Assembly (NCBI GenBank): GCA_023269935.1
Contig: JAGDXC010000009.1
Span: 30,045-94,044 of the forward strand
DNA from: Thermocladium sp.
GTDB taxonomy: Archaea; Thermoproteota; Thermoprotei; Thermoproteales; Thermocladiaceae
Reading direction: 5' to 3'
DNA: 64,000 bases
Made by a program: the position numbers and the translations under genes
In this document: one piece after another, positions 35,298 through 44,014 of the stretch
How the letters are laid out: the number at the start of each line of letters is the position of its first letter
Position numbering within the stretch: the stretch's first letter is position 1
Notes under the pieces: generated by a model
Told to the model about the DNA's origin: nothing
Database searches by the model: none
Seen by the model: the letters and a program-made list of their open reading frames with translations, nothing else

Positions 35298-36434
35298 CTA
35301 TTTCTCCATGAATTTATAAATAGTATTCAATATTATCTCGTTTGCTCCCTCATATATTTCGGTAACCTTGGCATCTCTATAAAGCATTTCAAGCACCGTA
35401 TCCGTGGAGAGACCCATGCCGCCCATCATTTGTATAGCTATCCTAGTGGAATCAACCCCAAGCCTAGAACCAAGTAGCTTGGCCGCATGCGCATAAAGCA
35501 GAAAATCCGAGGAACCCTTGTCCTTCATATATGCCGCTGTATATACAAGTGACCTAGTGGATTCTATCTGAGCATACATGTTAGCCGCGTAATGCTGAAG
35601 TGACTGGAAATCAGCCAATAACTTCCCAAATGCGTTTCTCTGTTTTATATAGTTAAGGGCTTCCCTAAAAGCCCTCTCCGCTATTCCTAGACCAATGGAA
35701 CCAACACATGTTCTTCCCAGGTTTAAGCTATTTATTGCTACATAGAAACCCTTATTGACCTCGCCTACCACAGATTCATCGCCTAACCTACAATCAACGA
35801 ATTTAACCTCCGCAGTGCCTGTACCTCGTAATCCGATCACATGAATAGGATTAGTCTCTACACAATTGTTTCTATCCACCATGAACGCAGTTATCGAGCG
35901 GTGTCTCTCCTCTCGTGGACCCGTTCGAGCAAACACTAGATAAGCATCAGCATTCATACCTGATGTTATCCACATCTTATGCCCATTAAGGATCCACTCG
36001 CCCCCTTCCCTCTTAGCGGTGCTTTCCAGAGCCGCTGCATCGCTGCCACAACAAGGCTCACTCAATGCATATGATATTATTAAGTCGCCGCTAATGGCCC
36101 TAGGCAAGTATTTCTCTTTAATGGCAGTACTTCCATATGTAGCTAATGTATCTACTATTAAGGAGCCCTGTATCTCCAGTATAGTTGCTATGCCTGGACT
36201 GTGCTTGGCCACCTCCTCGACAGTCAATATCTCAGATCTGAAATCAAGGCCGGGACCACCATAATCAGTAGGCCCCATGGGGGCCAATAAGCCCAATTTG
36301 CCCATGCTTCTAAGCGTCTCACGCGGATACTCATAATTCTCCATGTTTTTTATAATGGGATCTATTTCACGTTCAGCAAACTCTGCTGCGCTCTTTTTAA
36401 CCAGTTCGTGAGTTTCATCCAGCAATGGATGCAT
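35298..36434 (-). CDS. Acyl-CoA dehydrogenase
   Basis: FAD enzyme introducing the 2,3-double bond into acyl-CoA. The 378-residue protein has the N-terminal helical domain, YALSEPCCGSDAAALES (signature 1) and GHKMWITSGMNADAYLVFAR. It continues with HVIGLRGTGTAEVKFVDCRL, RNAFGKLLADFQSLQHY and QMMGGMGLSTDT. The C-terminal IYEGANEIILNTIY contains the Glu that acts as catalytic base. ATG 36434 is preferred over TTG 36446 because TTAAAAAAC lies about 28 nt upstream of it. The gene is isolated, with no ETF or thiolase nearby; an enoyl-CoA hydratase homologue occurs at 47.8 kb. Confidence 0.92.
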   Translation of the reverse strand: MHPLLDETHELVKKSAAEFAEREIDPIIKNMENYEYPRETLRSMGKLGLLAPMGPTDYGGPGLDFRSEILTVEEVAKHSPGIATILEIQGSLIVDTLATYGSTAIKEKYLPRAISGDLIISYALSEPCCGSDAAALESTAKREGGEWILNGHKMWITSGMNADAYLVFARTGPREERHRSITAFMVDRNNCVETNPIHVIGLRGTGTAEVKFVDCRLGDESVVGEVNKGFYVAINSLNLGRTCVGSIGLGIAERAFREALNYIKQRNAFGKLLADFQSLQHYAANMYAQIESTRSLVYTAAYMKDKGSSDFLLYAHAAKLLGSRLGVDSTRIAIQMMGGMGLSTDTVLEMLYRDAKVTEIYEGANEIILNTIYKFMEK

Positions 36435-36446
36435 AATATTGAGCAA

Positions 36447-37257
36447 GCATTAATAGTTTTTTAAGTTTACCTTTAGCCGTATACAATAGCATAAAGAGCA
36501 AATGATAGTTAACTATTTATTAAAACATTTATAAAAATCAATATAACTAAATTAATCATCCATTTTGGGAAAAATGAGGGCAAGCAAGTATGCAGGGGAA
36601 TCTCCTTCCCTAAAAGCAACGTGTAGAAATGAGTACTTGTAGCATCCTGAGGCCCGGACCCTAAAGACATCAAGCTCCATTTAGTTGATTGGAGTAACAA
36701 GGCTTATTCTAGTATTGGGAACCAGCATTATGCTTCTATCCTAGATTAACCTCGAAAGGCCAAAACAATATATTCACTATATCCTCCTTCAAACATCACC
36801 TAGTGAATTGCCTCGCCCTCACCGGACTGAGCATCCTCGCCTTGCGATGAGGATTTCCTGCTTCTTCAAACTTACTATACTGTCTCTTATTTTCCTGTCT
36901 TCTTTTCCATTATTTATCGCATTCAAAAGCATGTTGTACGCCTTGACTTCAATCTGCATCACTTTGAGGACTGCTTCCGTTTTCTCTCGTTGGGTAAATC
37001 CTATTGAGTGATAATTTTATGTTAATTTCCTTTTATTTCTAGCATTAGGCTTATTACTCGATCAATTCTATAAAAACATTTTATGAGGGACTATCCACCC
37101 CTCAACCCCAGTAAGTTAAAACCTCAGAGCTTGATGCTATTTATTGTGGGGAGTGATAAAAAATGAAAGCAATAAGCCGCACAAACTAATGGCTTATATC
37201 CCATTGGATAAGAAAACTATCGTTATAATAAATCTTTTTATCAAGAGTTTAAGATTA
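36447..37257. other. 800-nt gene-poor stretch with decayed coding
   Basis: No intact gene is supported. A TATA-like ACATTTATAAAAATC at 36525-36539 on the + strand precedes GC-richer sequence (36570-36660) that could be a short RNA. Small hairpins include TCCTCGCC...GATGAGGA (about 36833-36853) and GAGGG...CCCTC (about 37084-37102). A decayed frame on the minus strand is listed separately. Confidence 0.35.
36819..37016 (-). pseudogene. Decayed helical coding fragment
   Basis: A 66-codon open frame without a start codon in its first third. Its translation is protein-like: a charged helical stretch containing QREKTEAVLKVMQIEVKAYN and NGKEDRKIRDSIVSLKKQEI. It ends at a stop (36819-36821), with GCGAGG repeats near the end. 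It looks like the internal part of a lost gene, possibly a transposase-type accessory protein, but identity is not recognisable. Confidence 0.3.
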
Positions 37258-37731
37258 TTACACTCTACGGCCGCGTCTACCGCCTGGTGGCCTTATTGTG
37301 TCATGAGGTATCGGAGTTGTGTCCTCTATTCTACCTATCATTAAGCCAGCTCTAGCCAGAGCCCTAATAGCGGCGACAGCTCCTGGACCAGGCGTTTTAG
37401 GTCCATAACCGCCCGGCGCCCTTACCTGTATATGAACGGCAGTAACTCCGCGTTGAATAGCAACTTGGGCGGCCTTATATGCGGCCTGCATGGCTGCATA
37501 TGGACTTGGCTTATCTCTGTCAGTCTTTACTACTTGTCCACCGCTAACTCTGACAACGGTTTCTGCGCCAGTTAAGTCAGTAATTATGATTATTGTATTA
37601 TTATAACTCGCGTATATGTGAGCCACCCCCCAATGCATTTTTCTAGGCACTTGTACTTGGCTCAATTCTTGTAGTTGTTGAGCCTCACCTTGAGCGGCTG
37701 CTTGCTCTATGTTTTGCTGTTCTTCACTCAT
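37258..37731 (-). CDS. rps11: Ribosomal protein uS11
   Basis: Platform protein of the small ribosomal subunit. The conserved core [44 protein letters not shown] and [20 protein letters not shown] is complete. It ends with [21 protein letters not shown]. The first 28 residues are a Gln/Glu-rich extension ([18 protein letters not shown]) not seen in most homologues. It overlaps the uL13 gene by 4 nt, so it is the third gene in eL18-uL13-uS11. The usual archaeal neighbours (uS13, uS4, rpoD before; uS9, rpoN after) are missing. Confidence 0.96.
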   Translation of the reverse strand: MSEEQQNIEQAAAQGEAQQLQELSQVQVPRKMHWGVAHIYASYNNTIIIITDLTGAETVVRVSGGQVVKTDRDKPSPYAAMQAAYKAAQVAIQRGVTAVHIQVRAPGGYGPKTPGPGAVAAIRALARAGLMIGRIEDTTPIPHDTIRPPGGRRGRRV

Positions 37732-38273
37732 TTCTGCTCACCCTTATTGCCCTCAGCTTTTTTAAGTTTATCATATGACTCACGCCAAGCAGACCAAGTC
37801 TTGGGATCAATACCTCTCCACAACTCCTCAAGAGTAGTATATGGAGAACCAGGAATCATGTGGAAATACGCTCCCTTCACGATATATTTTGTTCTCTTTT
37901 CATATATTGGAGGCATGCCGAGATAGACTTTAACTAGACTTAATGCTTTCTTGCCTTTTTCCTTATCATATGGCAACATCCCCCTTATTGCCCGTCTAAG
38001 AATTCTATCTGGCCTTCGAGGGGTCTTTGGGCCAGTTCTTTCTGGATTATAATGAGTCCTAACCTCCGTTAACTTCTTTTTGTATTGCTCAAGGATGGCA
38101 TTATAATCGCCGGTCACTATGGTTCTCTCTGCATTCACTATAATGACTCGCTTGCCCTTTAACGCCAATGAAGCAACTGTGCTGGCTAGCCTACCCATTA
38201 CGTGATTAGCGGCATCTATCACTATTTCATTTTCTTGCGGAGTAACCCCCTTTGAGATAACTTGTATCGACAT
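37728..38273 (-). CDS. rpl13: Ribosomal protein uL13
   Basis: Large-subunit protein of 181 residues. Recognised by [40 protein letters not shown] (here [14 protein letters not shown]), [21 protein letters not shown] and [19 protein letters not shown]-terminal extension follows, as in other Thermoproteales. It lies 10 nt downstream of eL18 and overlaps the uS11 start by 4 nt. The order eL18-uL13 is conserved across archaea. Confidence 0.96.
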   Translation of the reverse strand: MSIQVISKGVTPQENEIVIDAANHVMGRLASTVASLALKGKRVIIVNAERTIVTGDYNAILEQYKKKLTEVRTHYNPERTGPKTPRRPDRILRRAIRGMLPYDKEKGKKALSLVKVYLGMPPIYEKRTKYIVKGAYFHMIPGSPYTTLEELWRGIDPKTWSAWRESYDKLKKAEGNKGEQK

Positions 38274-38283
38274 TTCATTCGCC

Positions 38284-38649
38284 TCAGGTTATTATTTTCG
38301 CCCCAGTACCCTTTGGATTCCTCTTAACTAGCTCGGAAATATTTATGGCCTCGCCGCCCATGGTCTTTATCTTGTTAGCCGCGTCAGTTGAAAACTTAAA
38401 TGCAGCAACCGTGACTCGCTTCCGTAACTCACCGCCGCCCAATACCTTGCCGGGAACAATTACTACATCATTATCCGAGGCATACCTATCTATTTTGCTT
38501 AAATTAACCGACACCCTACTTCTTCTCGGCTTCTCCAATATATCAGCAATATATCTCCATATGGCGGCACCAGTCTGCGCAGATGCCTTCCTAAGAAACC
38601 TAATAAGCAGCCGTAGCTCCACATTACTTGGACCTGTTGGATTAGGCAC
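38284..38649 (-). CDS. rpl18e: Ribosomal protein eL18
   Basis: A 121-residue large-subunit protein, with GPSNVELRLLIRFLRKAS, RRSRVSVNLSKIDRY, VVIVPGKVLGGGELRKRVTVAAFKFS and NISELVKRNPKGTG, a good match to archaeal L18e. The palindromic TATA-like TTTTATAAA at 38671-38679 is about 26 nt from GTG 38649 but only 14 nt from the in-frame GTG 38661, so I prefer 38649. It leads the three-gene ribosomal operon. Confidence 0.94.
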   Translation of the reverse strand: MPNPTGPSNVELRLLIRFLRKASAQTGAAIWRYIADILEKPRRSRVSVNLSKIDRYASDNDVVIVPGKVLGGGELRKRVTVAAFKFSTDAANKIKTMGGEAINISELVKRNPKGTGAKIIT

Positions 38650-38670
38650 GAAAACAGCCACCGATTTGGG

Positions 38671-38679
38671 TTTTATAAA
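38671..38679. promoter_or_regulatory. Palindromic TATA element, possibly bidirectional
   Basis: TTTTATAAA reads almost the same on both strands. To the left it is positioned for a leaderless eL18 start at 38649. To the right it would start a transcript at about 38700, just before the three-hairpin element. Direction in archaea is set by the flanking BRE, which I cannot judge here. Confidence 0.4.
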
Positions 38680-38699
38680 TTTGATGAGAAAGAAATAAG

Positions 38700-38775
38700 C
38701 AACATAAGGGTACTAACCAGTACTACTTCGCCCTAGCGGAAGCCTCCAGCTGAGGAGATAATAATACTGGAGGTT
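38700..38775 (+). ncRNA. Candidate structured RNA with three consecutive hairpins
   Basis: Within 76 nt of GC-richer sequence in an AT-rich gap there are three stems. The first is GTACT-AACC-AGTAC (38710-38723). The second is CTTC-GC-CCTA-GC-G-GAAG with one bulged G (38726-38742). The third is a perfect 7-bp CCTCCAG/CTGGAGG with a 17-nt loop (38743-38773). It is followed at once by TTTT (38774-38777). An upstream TATA-like box (38671-38679) is at transcription distance. It could be a free sRNA, an H/ACA-like RNA, or the leader of the surface-protein gene (150 nt downstream). On the other strand it would lie upstream of the ribosomal operon. Confidence 0.4.
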
Positions 38776-38849
38776 TTCATATTCTCATTCAAGCAAGTAT
38801 TGATTTACGAAAAATTAATTAAGCCTTTGTAGAACTATTTAACGGTCAT

Positions 38850-41800
38850 ATGAGGATAATCATTTTATTGACCGTTATAATACTATTAAGCATTAGTTCC
38901 ATAGCTTTTGGATTAGAGCTAAAGAATGAGGAGTTAGTAGGTGTGGCAACCGGCGGTAATTATGTAGTAGCTGTTGGCTATACTCAATCCAATACTGGAG
39001 TAATAAATGTGTTTACCGTGAATAATGGCCAATTAACATTATTAAAAAGCATTACCTTACAAGGTGAATTATATGGTGTTGCATATGGAAATAACCAATT
39101 CATGATAGTGGGAACAAGCGGTAATGGGAAACCATTTGTAGGAATGTTCAATCCATCAACGGATAGCATCAATGACTTAAGCGGATCACTGGGAATTAGC
39201 CAGGGATCACTATATGGTGTTGCATATGGAAATAACCAATTCATGATAGTGGGAACAAGCGGTGGAGCGGCATTTGCTGCAATATATAATGGATCATTTC
39301 ATCAAATCAAGCTGCCAAGCGATTACACGTCATTATATTCCGTGGCTTATGGCGAGAATGAATTCATGGTAGGCGGATCAACAAATAGTGCTGGCGCTCT
39401 AGGCGTATATTATGATGGGGCTTTCAGGGATGATTCATCCATGTTGCCAAGCAACATGTTTGCCGTAACTGCGATAACTTATGGTAACGGCGAGTTCATG
39501 GTAGGCGGCTATATATCCTCAGGGAATTATACATATGGCGAGCTCGGGGAGATAATTAATAATAGCTTTAGCATAATTAGTCTATTTAATTCCCAATTTG
39601 CATCAATAAATGGACTCTCCTATGCTTATTATGAATTCCTCATCGAGGGAGGGTTGACTAATGGATATGGAGGAATAGGGTATTATGGAGCCGGAGAGGG
39701 CGGCACAGCACTTGAAGTCAGTAGCACGGAACCTCTTTTCCCAATGATAATATATGGAGCAGCGCCGATTGGGTCCGGATCATTCGCCTATGTAGGTAAT
39801 GATGGGATTAACAGCATAATCGGGATAGTTAAGCCGCCATCTATTTATAATGTAACTATAATAGTAAACTCATCTACTATCCCCACAGTAACCCTTGCCG
39901 GCATAATAATTAGATCTAATGTGGCGGAATTCCATTTGTTTCCGGGATCATATCAATTAGAGGTAGAAGCACCTGGATACTATAATTCGTCTCTGTCTCT
40001 CTATGTTAATAATAACTTAAATTACACAATTAACCTGCAAAGAATTAAGTATTGCTCCTTATCTATTAATGCTATCATAAATGGAACTCATATCCCTGCA
40101 AATATAACTATTAATATGGAAAGCCAACCTCCAAATCAAGATAGATATTCCTTCTCTATTAATGGCACCTCTATTCTATCAATAATTTGTAATTCATATG
40201 ATTACAAAATAAGTGGAAAATACTTGGAACCTATAAGCGGCTCAATCAGCTTAGTGGGCAATAGATCATTGAATATATCGTTAATACCCATAGTGACCTT
40301 GAAGATAATGGCTCCAAGAATTGAAGGGCAATATATAATTTACTTAAGGGGCATACTGAATGAGAACTTGACCCTAGGCAATGGTTCCAGCCTATTGATT
40401 TATATACATAAGATAGGAAATGAAACATATCAAGCGTATAGGCGCATAGATGGTGTTCTCCAATTCCTTGGTTCAACTAATCTAGATATACTTCCAGGCC
40501 AGCTTGAAATAAATGTGACTTGGCTAACACCAACGATAAGTTACTTTAACTCAACATCTATTGGTCCAGGCAATAGCAGCTTGATAATCAAATATGGATT
40601 ATCTCAATATGGAAATATCTCCATAATGCTTAATGGAACCAATATATTATCGGCAAGTGGAGTTAATGGTAGTGAATCAATATATTTCAATAAAAGCGGT
40701 AACTATGATATATGCATATATTCATGGGTAATCTCTAATGGGAAAGCGCAGCTAACATACGGCCCGCTTTGCATAGTGAAACATGTGGAGGTTTACTATA
40801 GGTTATTAATCATGGATGAATCAGGCCTCTTAACTAATATCAGCGGCTATTATGCGCCAAACTCCACAATTCCACTAAACATAACGAGCACGGTGAATCT
40901 TAATAACGGCACTAGACTGGTTTATAATGGGTCAATAATAAATGGTAAGGCAATTCAATCTAATCATTTCAATATAACCCTTAATTCTACAATAATCACC
41001 GCATATATAAGATGGATCAAGGAGTATTTGGTTAATGTGAAAATCTATGGAGGCAGCAAGATAATTAATACAACAACTAGTTGGAGTGTAAAGGGGACAC
41101 GCTTAGTTTTTTCTCCCTTGATAACGTACATGAATGGTACTAGGTTGGTTCTGCTTAATAAATCAAGTATATTAGTGAGTGAACCCATTGATGCATCTAT
41201 TTTATATGAACTAGAGTACTTGGTTAATGTTACTTGGAAGTCACCGTTAGGAATAATCAACATGACCACTTCATGGTTAGATAATGGAACCACATTGTCG
41301 CTGAGACCAGTGATTCTAACTTATATTAATGGGACAAGGCTTATATTTAACGAGACAAGAAATATAACAATAAATGAACCACTCAACATAAGCATTGATT
41401 TAAGGCTTCAGTATTACTTAGTTAATATCACTTTAATAGATGGACATATATGGATGAAGAAGGAGGCATGGATCAGTAAAGGGACAATAATCTCAAATGA
41501 GCCGCAAGGTATCATATATCAAGGTAATTACACAAGGCTCATATTAGTATCGACGAATGCATCTAGATTAGATATCTATAAACCATTCAACATAATAAAT
41601 AATTATGAGAGGCAATGGTTAATAAATGCCACAATCCTAGATTTAAACGGAACAAAAATAGGTGAATTAGTCAACAAGTGGATAAATGCCACAATGCCTA
41701 TAATTAATTTAACCAATATAGGAAATAACACAATACCATTGAAAAGTCTCAGAATAGATGGACCAGGCCAGTATCGAGCCGTTGCACTCATAATCGAGAA

Positions 41801-42044
41801 GAGACTTAAGATAAATGATGCACTTGGATTACCGGTGCCTCTAGCTAGAATAGAGATCCAATGTAATGGATACACCACCATGAATGAAACAAATTATATA
41901 GGATATATGTATGCAATGATCCCACTGAACGCGAAGTGCACAATAGCGAGACCAATACTTGGAGACTTCAGCATATCGTTAATCACTGCCATCGTAATAA
42001 TTGCCGCAATCATAATCATTATCAGAAGGAGAATCCATGCCTGA
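38850..42044 (+). CDS. Large secreted, membrane-anchored surface protein
   Basis: A 1064-residue protein with an N-terminal signal peptide (about 1-22, MRIIILLTVIILLSISSIAF) and a single C-terminal membrane helix (about 1040-1058) followed by RRRIHA. Residues 30-320 form about six repeats of roughly 47 residues with the core YGVAYGNNQFMIVGTSG, like blades of a beta-propeller. Residues 340-1010 are beta-rich. They include about four repeats of 75-80 residues with LVNVTW...TSW..NGT.L...P..I.YINGTRL, and dozens of N-x-S/T sequons. This is the layout of archaeal surface or S-layer-associated proteins. No protease or lectin signature was recognised. The direction and spacing suggest a group with the two coiled-coil genes that follow. 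Confidence 0.75.
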   Translation: MRIIILLTVIILLSISSIAFGLELKNEELVGVATGGNYVVAVGYTQSNTGVINVFTVNNGQLTLLKSITLQGELYGVAYGNNQFMIVGTSGNGKPFVGMFNPSTDSINDLSGSLGISQGSLYGVAYGNNQFMIVGTSGGAAFAAIYNGSFHQIKLPSDYTSLYSVAYGENEFMVGGSTNSAGALGVYYDGAFRDDSSMLPSNMFAVTAITYGNGEFMVGGYISSGNYTYGELGEIINNSFSIISLFNSQFASINGLSYAYYEFLIEGGLTNGYGGIGYYGAGEGGTALEVSSTEPLFPMIIYGAAPIGSGSFAYVGNDGINSIIGIVKPPSIYNVTIIVNSSTIPTVTLAGIIIRSNVAEFHLFPGSYQLEVEAPGYYNSSLSLYVNNNLNYTINLQRIKYCSLSINAIINGTHIPANITINMESQPPNQDRYSFSINGTSILSIICNSYDYKISGKYLEPISGSISLVGNRSLNISLIPIVTLKIMAPRIEGQYIIYLRGILNENLTLGNGSSLLIYIHKIGNETYQAYRRIDGVLQFLGSTNLDILPGQLEINVTWLTPTISYFNSTSIGPGNSSLIIKYGLSQYGNISIMLNGTNILSASGVNGSESIYFNKSGNYDICIYSWVISNGKAQLTYGPLCIVKHVEVYYRLLIMDESGLLTNISGYYAPNSTIPLNITSTVNLNNGTRLVYNGSIINGKAIQSNHFNITLNSTIITAYIRWIKEYLVNVKIYGGSKIINTTTSWSVKGTRLVFSPLITYMNGTRLVLLNKSSILVSEPIDASILYELEYLVNVTWKSPLGIINMTTSWLDNGTTLSLRPVILTYINGTRLIFNETRNITINEPLNISIDLRLQYYLVNITLIDGHIWMKKEAWISKGTIISNEPQGIIYQGNYTRLILVSTNASRLDIYKPFNIINNYERQWLINATILDLNGTKIGELVNKWINATMPIINLTNIGNNTIPLKSLRIDGPGQYRAVALIIEKRLKINDALGLPVPLARIEIQCNGYTTMNETNYIGYMYAMIPLNAKCTIARPILGDFSISLITAIVIIAAIIIIIRRRIHA
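39070..39263 (+). repeat. Perfect 53-nt direct repeat within the surface-protein gene
   Basis: 39070-39122 and 39211-39263 are identical over 53 nt, spaced by 141 nt (47 codons, one blade). Synonymous sites are also identical, whereas a third copy (from about 39330) has diverged, so this pair was homogenised or duplicated recently. Confidence 0.9.
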
Positions 42045-42107
42045 GGATTTGACCGATTGGTTCGAGTTGTTCAACATGTTTATAAAGGCAAATCCAAGTT
42101 TATTGCC

Positions 42108-42602
42108 ATGAGTAATGAGATAGATATTGAGTCAATTGAAGGACAGCTTAGACAAGTCCAACGAAGCGTAGCGGCTCTTAGCGACACATTAGCTAATATA
42201 AGTAAATCCCTCGAGGAAACTAAGTCCACCGTTAAGTCTCTTGAAGCCTCAATTCAAGCTGGTTCAAAGGTATCAATAACCGACCTTCTCCGCGAGCTTG
42301 CATATATAGAGACTGGATTACTTGCATACCGGGATCACATATCCAGGGCAAGCAATCAATTAAGCGAATTGGTGGCTCAATTATCTAATACAGCTAATGA
42401 GTTCAATGAAATAAAGGTAATGATGTTTAGCTCGTTGGATGAGATGAAGAATAGCATTGCGTCCTATGAGAAAACCATACGGGACACATTATTATTGGTT
42501 CAAGAGACTCAACTAGAGCTATCCAATAAATTAAGCAGAATAGAGGATTCGCTGGGCCTATTGAGGAACTATATAATGGAGCATCAGAATCAACAAAAAT
42601 AA
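42108..42602 (+). CDS. Coiled-coil protein of unknown function
   Basis: A 164-residue protein predicted to be coiled coil over most of its length. Heptads run through EGQLRQVQRSVAALSDTLAN and ISKSLEETKSTVKSLEASIQ. A less regular middle contains TDLLRELAYIETGLLAYRDHI, and a second coil contains MKNSIASYEKTIRDTLL. ATG 42108 is about 26 nt from GTTTATAAAGG (42077-42087), preferred over upstream in-frame codons. The following gene encodes a longer coiled-coil protein 28 nt downstream, so the two may form one complex. No enzymatic motif. Confidence 0.7.
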   Translation: MSNEIDIESIEGQLRQVQRSVAALSDTLANISKSLEETKSTVKSLEASIQAGSKVSITDLLRELAYIETGLLAYRDHISRASNQLSELVAQLSNTANEFNEIKVMMFSSLDEMKNSIASYEKTIRDTLLLVQETQLELSNKLSRIEDSLGLLRNYIMEHQNQQK

Positions 42603-42630
42603 TATATACCTGCTAGTAACTACTTAAGTC

Positions 42631-43977
42631 ATGTCTTTATTAGGCGGAGGAGGAAAGAAGTCGGAGCAAGCCATAAATAACATATTGCAGAGGCTAGAGA
42701 TGATAGATAAATCACTTAGCCAGCAAAACCAGACAATAAGCGTTGAATTAGGTAATATAAGGAAGATAATACAAGGACTAGCAATAGATTTGGATAGAAT
42801 TAATAAATCAATTCAGGACTCGATGAAACTTGTCAGGGACGCCATAACCGAGGAGACCAATAGGTTAAATGAATTAAATCAATTATATAAGCAATTCGCC
42901 ACTACTTCCGATTCATTGTCTAGTTCATTGATGCAGACACTTAATAAATCTGATGAATTAATCAACTCAATAGGTAAATATGTCAATGAAGTTCAGTCAC
43001 AATTGGATAAGGTTAAGGACACACTAAGCAGCATAAGCCCCACCCTTAATAGCATTGATATAAAACTAACCGATGAAGTCGATAAATCGACAAAGATAAT
43101 AAATGATTTATCTAGGGTAGATGCATTATTAACTGAGCTTCAGTCCCTTCATAAGCAATTAATGGAGAGACACACTGAGCTAGATAATAAATTGATAAAT
43201 ATATCAGCCAAGGAGGCCCAATTAACTGCTCAAGAAGAAGCCATAAAGAATGAGAAGGCCGAAATAGAGAGGCAACGCCAAGAACTGGAGAGGCAACGCC
43301 AACAATATGAGCAAGTCAGTAAACTTTACGCGGATTTAAGCAAATTAAGCACGGTATTGAATACCTCAGTGCAGGACTTGACACAACGATTACAGGATTA
43401 TGGCAATAAATTAATTGAGTTGAATGAGCGTGAGAAGCAATTAAAGGAGGAGGAGCTTAATCTTAAGTCTCTCGAGAGAAAACTGGAGCTGGAGGCAGCC
43501 AGGATAGAGACGGAAAACATGAGGCTAAAGGACCTAAATAAGAGGGAGGAAGAGTATAAGCAACGAGTGGAGGAGTTGGCCAAGAAGGAAGAGGAACTAC
43601 GGAGAAAAGAGGAGTACCTAAACTCAACACTACGGGAGCTAGAAAAGAGAAGCAGTGAGCTTAAGGAAACTGAGGAAAAATTAAACAAGCAAAATGAAGA
43701 GATAATCAAGAAGGAAGAGTACCTAAGGAAACTGGATGAGGAATTAACAATAAAGCGAAGGGAATTGGAGGAAAAACTAGAACCACTATTCACCAGGTTG
43801 ATAGAGGAGGAGCGGAAACTCATCGATTGGGAAAAGAGGCTAATGGAGAAGGAACGCGAATTAATGAACTACCAAAGAGCGCTAGTTGTTAGGGAAGGAG
43901 CACTAATAGAACTTCGGGAGAAACTGGAGGAAGAGAAAGAGAAACTAAAGGATTGCAAGCCATCGGAGAGCAATTAA
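42631..43977 (+). CDS. Long coiled-coil protein
   Basis: A 448-residue protein, nearly all coiled coil. The N-terminus MSLLGGGGKKSEQAINNILQ has a Gly-rich start. Residues 20-180 contain moderately spaced heptads (RLEMIDKSLSQQNQTISVEL). Residues 190-440 form an almost uninterrupted Glu/Lys/Arg/Leu coil (EEAIKNEKAEIERQRQELER and KREEEYKQRVEELAKKEEEL). No ATPase head is present, so it is not an SMC or Rad50. TAATATATAC about 26 nt upstream gives it its own promoter. Role unknown; an intracellular filament or scaffold is one possibility. Confidence 0.75.
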   Translation: MSLLGGGGKKSEQAINNILQRLEMIDKSLSQQNQTISVELGNIRKIIQGLAIDLDRINKSIQDSMKLVRDAITEETNRLNELNQLYKQFATTSDSLSSSLMQTLNKSDELINSIGKYVNEVQSQLDKVKDTLSSISPTLNSIDIKLTDEVDKSTKIINDLSRVDALLTELQSLHKQLMERHTELDNKLINISAKEAQLTAQEEAIKNEKAEIERQRQELERQRQQYEQVSKLYADLSKLSTVLNTSVQDLTQRLQDYGNKLIELNEREKQLKEEELNLKSLERKLELEAARIETENMRLKDLNKREEEYKQRVEELAKKEEELRRKEEYLNSTLRELEKRSSELKETEEKLNKQNEEIIKKEEYLRKLDEELTIKRRELEEKLEPLFTRLIEEERKLIDWEKRLMEKERELMNYQRALVVREGALIELREKLEEEKEKLKDCKPSESN

Positions 43978-44014
43978 GGCAAGGATTTATATAACCGTAG
44001 AAAAATTTTCCCTA

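Noticed and set aside
43398..43823. 141-codon Ser/Phe-rich frame opposite the long coiled-coil gene
   Set aside because: Antisense of Glu/Lys repeats always gives Ser/Phe-rich translation; no independent support.
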